Shown piece by piece: positions 5,419 through 6,971 of a stretch of DNA of 6,971 bases. The DNA lies in NCBI GenBank assembly GCA_030612225.1, contig JAUWOH010000154.1:1-6971 (forward strand). Reading direction: 5' to 3'. The notes under the pieces are model-generated. The model was not told where the DNA came from, made no database searches, and saw only the letters and a list, made by a program, of their open reading frames with translations. Origin of the DNA: Desulfobacteraceae bacterium. Lineage in GTDB: Bacteria; Desulfobacterota; Desulfobacteria; Desulfobacterales; JAUWMJ01. The first letter of the stretch is position 1. Each line of letters starts with the position of its first letter. A program made the position numbers and the translations under genes.

Positions 5419-5700
5419 GCTTTTAAAATTTAACTTTTTGTTGTTAGTTCTTATTAAACCGTTTTGTTAAAAAGTCGGTTTTTTTACTTTGCCGTCTGAT
5501 TTTAATTTTCTATGAAAAAGGCCTTTGAAAAACGCTAATTTTTGTTCAAGTTCAAGGAAGGTGAAAATTTTAACCACAGGAATATATGTAATATTTCGAG
5601 GATTAAAATTTGAGCCTGACACAGGCACTTCAGTGAAGCTTTAGCGCTAATTGGGCAAAAAGTGGCGTTTCGAAGTCTGCGCTTATCTGCAAAGGTCTTT

Positions 5701-6966
5701 TTATTTGTCTAGCTTAAACAACTTTCTAGCAACATCTAAATAAACGGACTTATCCCTGTGAATGCCGTAACCTTTTAAAACAAGCGTCGGATCATGTAAA
5801 AATTTGTTTACAATCGAATCTGTCATCCTTTGAATGGCCTGTAAATCAACACTTGAAACAGCATTTGACTGCATTGTTTTTTCTATCTCCGCTGCTGCAA
5901 TGGTTTCGAGCTTGCTTCGCAGGGCAACAATTGTCGGAACCACATCGAGATTGTCATACCACTCCCGAAACCGGATGACGGCTTCGTCAATGATTCTCTC
6001 TCCTTTGACCGCCTCGGTTTTTCTATCCCCCATGTTTTCATCAATAACCCCTTTTAGGTCATCAATATCATAAACATATGAGTTGTTGAGACGGTTTATC
6101 TTAGGATCAATATCTCTGGGAACAGCTATATCTATAAAGAAAAGTGGGCGATTCCGCCTGTTTCGCATTGTCCCTTTTACCTGGTCAGGTCTGAGGATAA
6201 AATCAGAAGAACCGGTTGAGCTGATAATTATATCAACTTCTTTTAAATATTCTGTGAGTTCTTCAAACCTGATAGCCAGCCCTTTAAATTTTTTTGCAAG
6301 TTCAACACCTCGTTCAAACGTTCTGTTCGCCACAAAAATCTCACCGGCCCTGTTTCGAATCAGATGTTCAACTGCAAGTTCCGCCATTTCACCTGCACCT
6401 ATAAGAAGCACTTTCTTTCCTTCAAGAGTGCCGAATATCTTCCGTCCAAGTTCAATGGCTGCATAACTTATCGATACCGCATGATCTCCTATTCCTGTTT
6501 CACTTCGAACTTTTTTTGCCACACAAAAGGTTCTATGGAGAAGACGATTTAAAATAACGCCGGAGGTCTTTTTCACAGTGGCATTGCGATACGCCTCTTT
6601 TACCTGCCCCAGGATCTGGGGTTCACCCACCATCATCGAGTCAAGACTGGAAGCTACCCTGAAAATATGCCGCACTGCTTCATCACCTTCATAAACATAC
6701 AGCGCATCCTCAAATTGCGTAACAGGAACTTTTTTGAATTCAGAAATGAACTCTTTTGCAGCATCAGCGCCTTTGGTCCTGTTTTCAGTTACAAACAACA
6801 CCTCAACGCGATTGCATGTTGAAAAGAGTAAAGCCTCTTTAATAAACTGATTATTATGAAGCGATATCAGTGCATCGGCGGTCTCCTCCTCTGAGAACGC
6901 CAGGCATTCCCTGAGATCAACAGATGCTGTTTCGTGGTTTATTCCAAGTAGTACTATATCAGGCAT
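5701..6966 (-). CDS. hemA: glutamyl-tRNA reductase
   Basis: Cytosolic NADPH-dependent enzyme that reduces glutamyl-tRNA(Glu) to glutamate-1-semialdehyde, the first committed step of tetrapyrrole (heme, siroheme, corrinoid) synthesis by the C5 route. All three domains are present in 421 residues, a usual length. The N-terminal catalytic domain has nucleophile Cys51 in STCNRVEV, and the family signature at 100-123 starts at His100 and includes SSLDSMMVGEPQILGQVK. The NADPH-binding Rossmann domain starts near 180 with LLIGAGEMAE (188-197) and ANRT (213-216). A helical dimerisation domain fills about 315-421. The ATG at 6966 gives the expected N-terminus (MPDIVLLGINHETA). Only five bases remain upstream, so ribosome site, promoter and upstream partners are outside the window. 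The next gene on this strand is fabD. Confidence 0.97.
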   Translation of the reverse strand: MPDIVLLGINHETASVDLRECLAFSEEETADALISLHNNQFIKEALLFSTCNRVEVLFVTENRTKGADAAKEFISEFKKVPVTQFEDALYVYEGDEAVRHIFRVASSLDSMMVGEPQILGQVKEAYRNATVKKTSGVILNRLLHRTFCVAKKVRSETGIGDHAVSISYAAIELGRKIFGTLEGKKVLLIGAGEMAELAVEHLIRNRAGEIFVANRTFERGVELAKKFKGLAIRFEELTEYLKEVDIIISSTGSSDFILRPDQVKGTMRNRRNRPLFFIDIAVPRDIDPKINRLNNSYVYDIDDLKGVIDENMGDRKTEAVKGERIIDEAVIRFREWYDNLDVVPTIVALRSKLETIAAAEIEKTMQSNAVSSVDLQAIQRMTDSIVNKFLHDPTLVLKGYGIHRDKSVYLDVARKLFKLDK

Positions 6967-6971
6967 AACTT

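Larger units (their letters stand above)
5367..5700. other. 334-base gap between hemA and fabD
   Basis: No gene is seen. Going downstream from hemA on the minus strand there is a 5-bp hairpin, gcctg/caggc (5614-5626), with only a poor T-rich tail, so a weak terminator at best. Next is a symmetrical aaaggccttt (5517-5526). A hairpin at 5456-5481 (aaaccg/cggttt with inner T/A pairing) is followed by T on the plus strand, so it reads as a terminator in the wrong direction for hemA. The fabD-proximal inverted repeat (5389-5418) follows. I could not find a convincing -35/-10 pair for fabD. Confidence 0.45.

Noticed and set aside
5456..5485. Terminator for hemA
   Set aside because: The T-run follows the hairpin on the plus strand, while hemA is read on the minus strand, where only a short broken T-tract follows.
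6083..6466. Plus-strand open frame of 127 codons
   Set aside because: Antisense shadow of hemA; serine-rich composition is typical of such shadows.

Overview
This window looks like chromosomal DNA from an AT-rich deltaproteobacterium, most likely a Desulfobacterales-type sulfate reducer. That is inferred from the style of the proteins (FabD, HemA, a cyclase/TolB-like/TPR signalling protein), the C5-pathway hemA gene and the long repeat-rich intergenic stretches; no marker gene proves it. Five coding regions are supported: four complete genes and one that runs off the left edge.

Left part (1-2054, minus strand): the N-terminus of an unrecognised membrane protein (1-120) has its own good sigma70-like promoter (203-231). 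It lies downstream of a 591-residue class III nucleotide cyclase homologue with a TolB-like middle domain and C-terminal TPR repeats. The cyclase keeps its metal-binding and transition-state residues, but the two positions that normally read the purine carry swapped charges.

Middle (2055-4430): a single plus-strand EamA/DMT transporter gene (2739-3608) sits between two long non-coding stretches of 684 and 822 bases. Both are rich in inverted repeats. A 33-34 bp near-identical direct repeat flanks the transporter (2572-2605 and 3928-3960). A palindromic element of about 205 bp begins on the base after its stop codon. Further right are two adjacent hairpins (3959-4055), a cryptic small ORF with a possible alternative RNA fold (about 4100-4230), and a minus-strand terminator (4221-4248) that probably ends the fabD transcript.

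Right part (4431-6966, minus strand): fabD (malonyl-CoA:ACP transacylase, TTG start with a consensus Shine-Dalgarno) lies downstream of hemA (glutamyl-tRNA reductase, first step of tetrapyrrole synthesis). They are 334 bases apart, so tight co-translation is unlikely. A perfect 11-bp inverted repeat lies just ahead of the fabD ribosome binding site.

The core metabolic genes are ordinary. No clear new multi-gene system is visible. The least explained material is the palindrome-rich non-coding DNA around the transporter, the inverted repeat before fabD and the altered cyclase active site.
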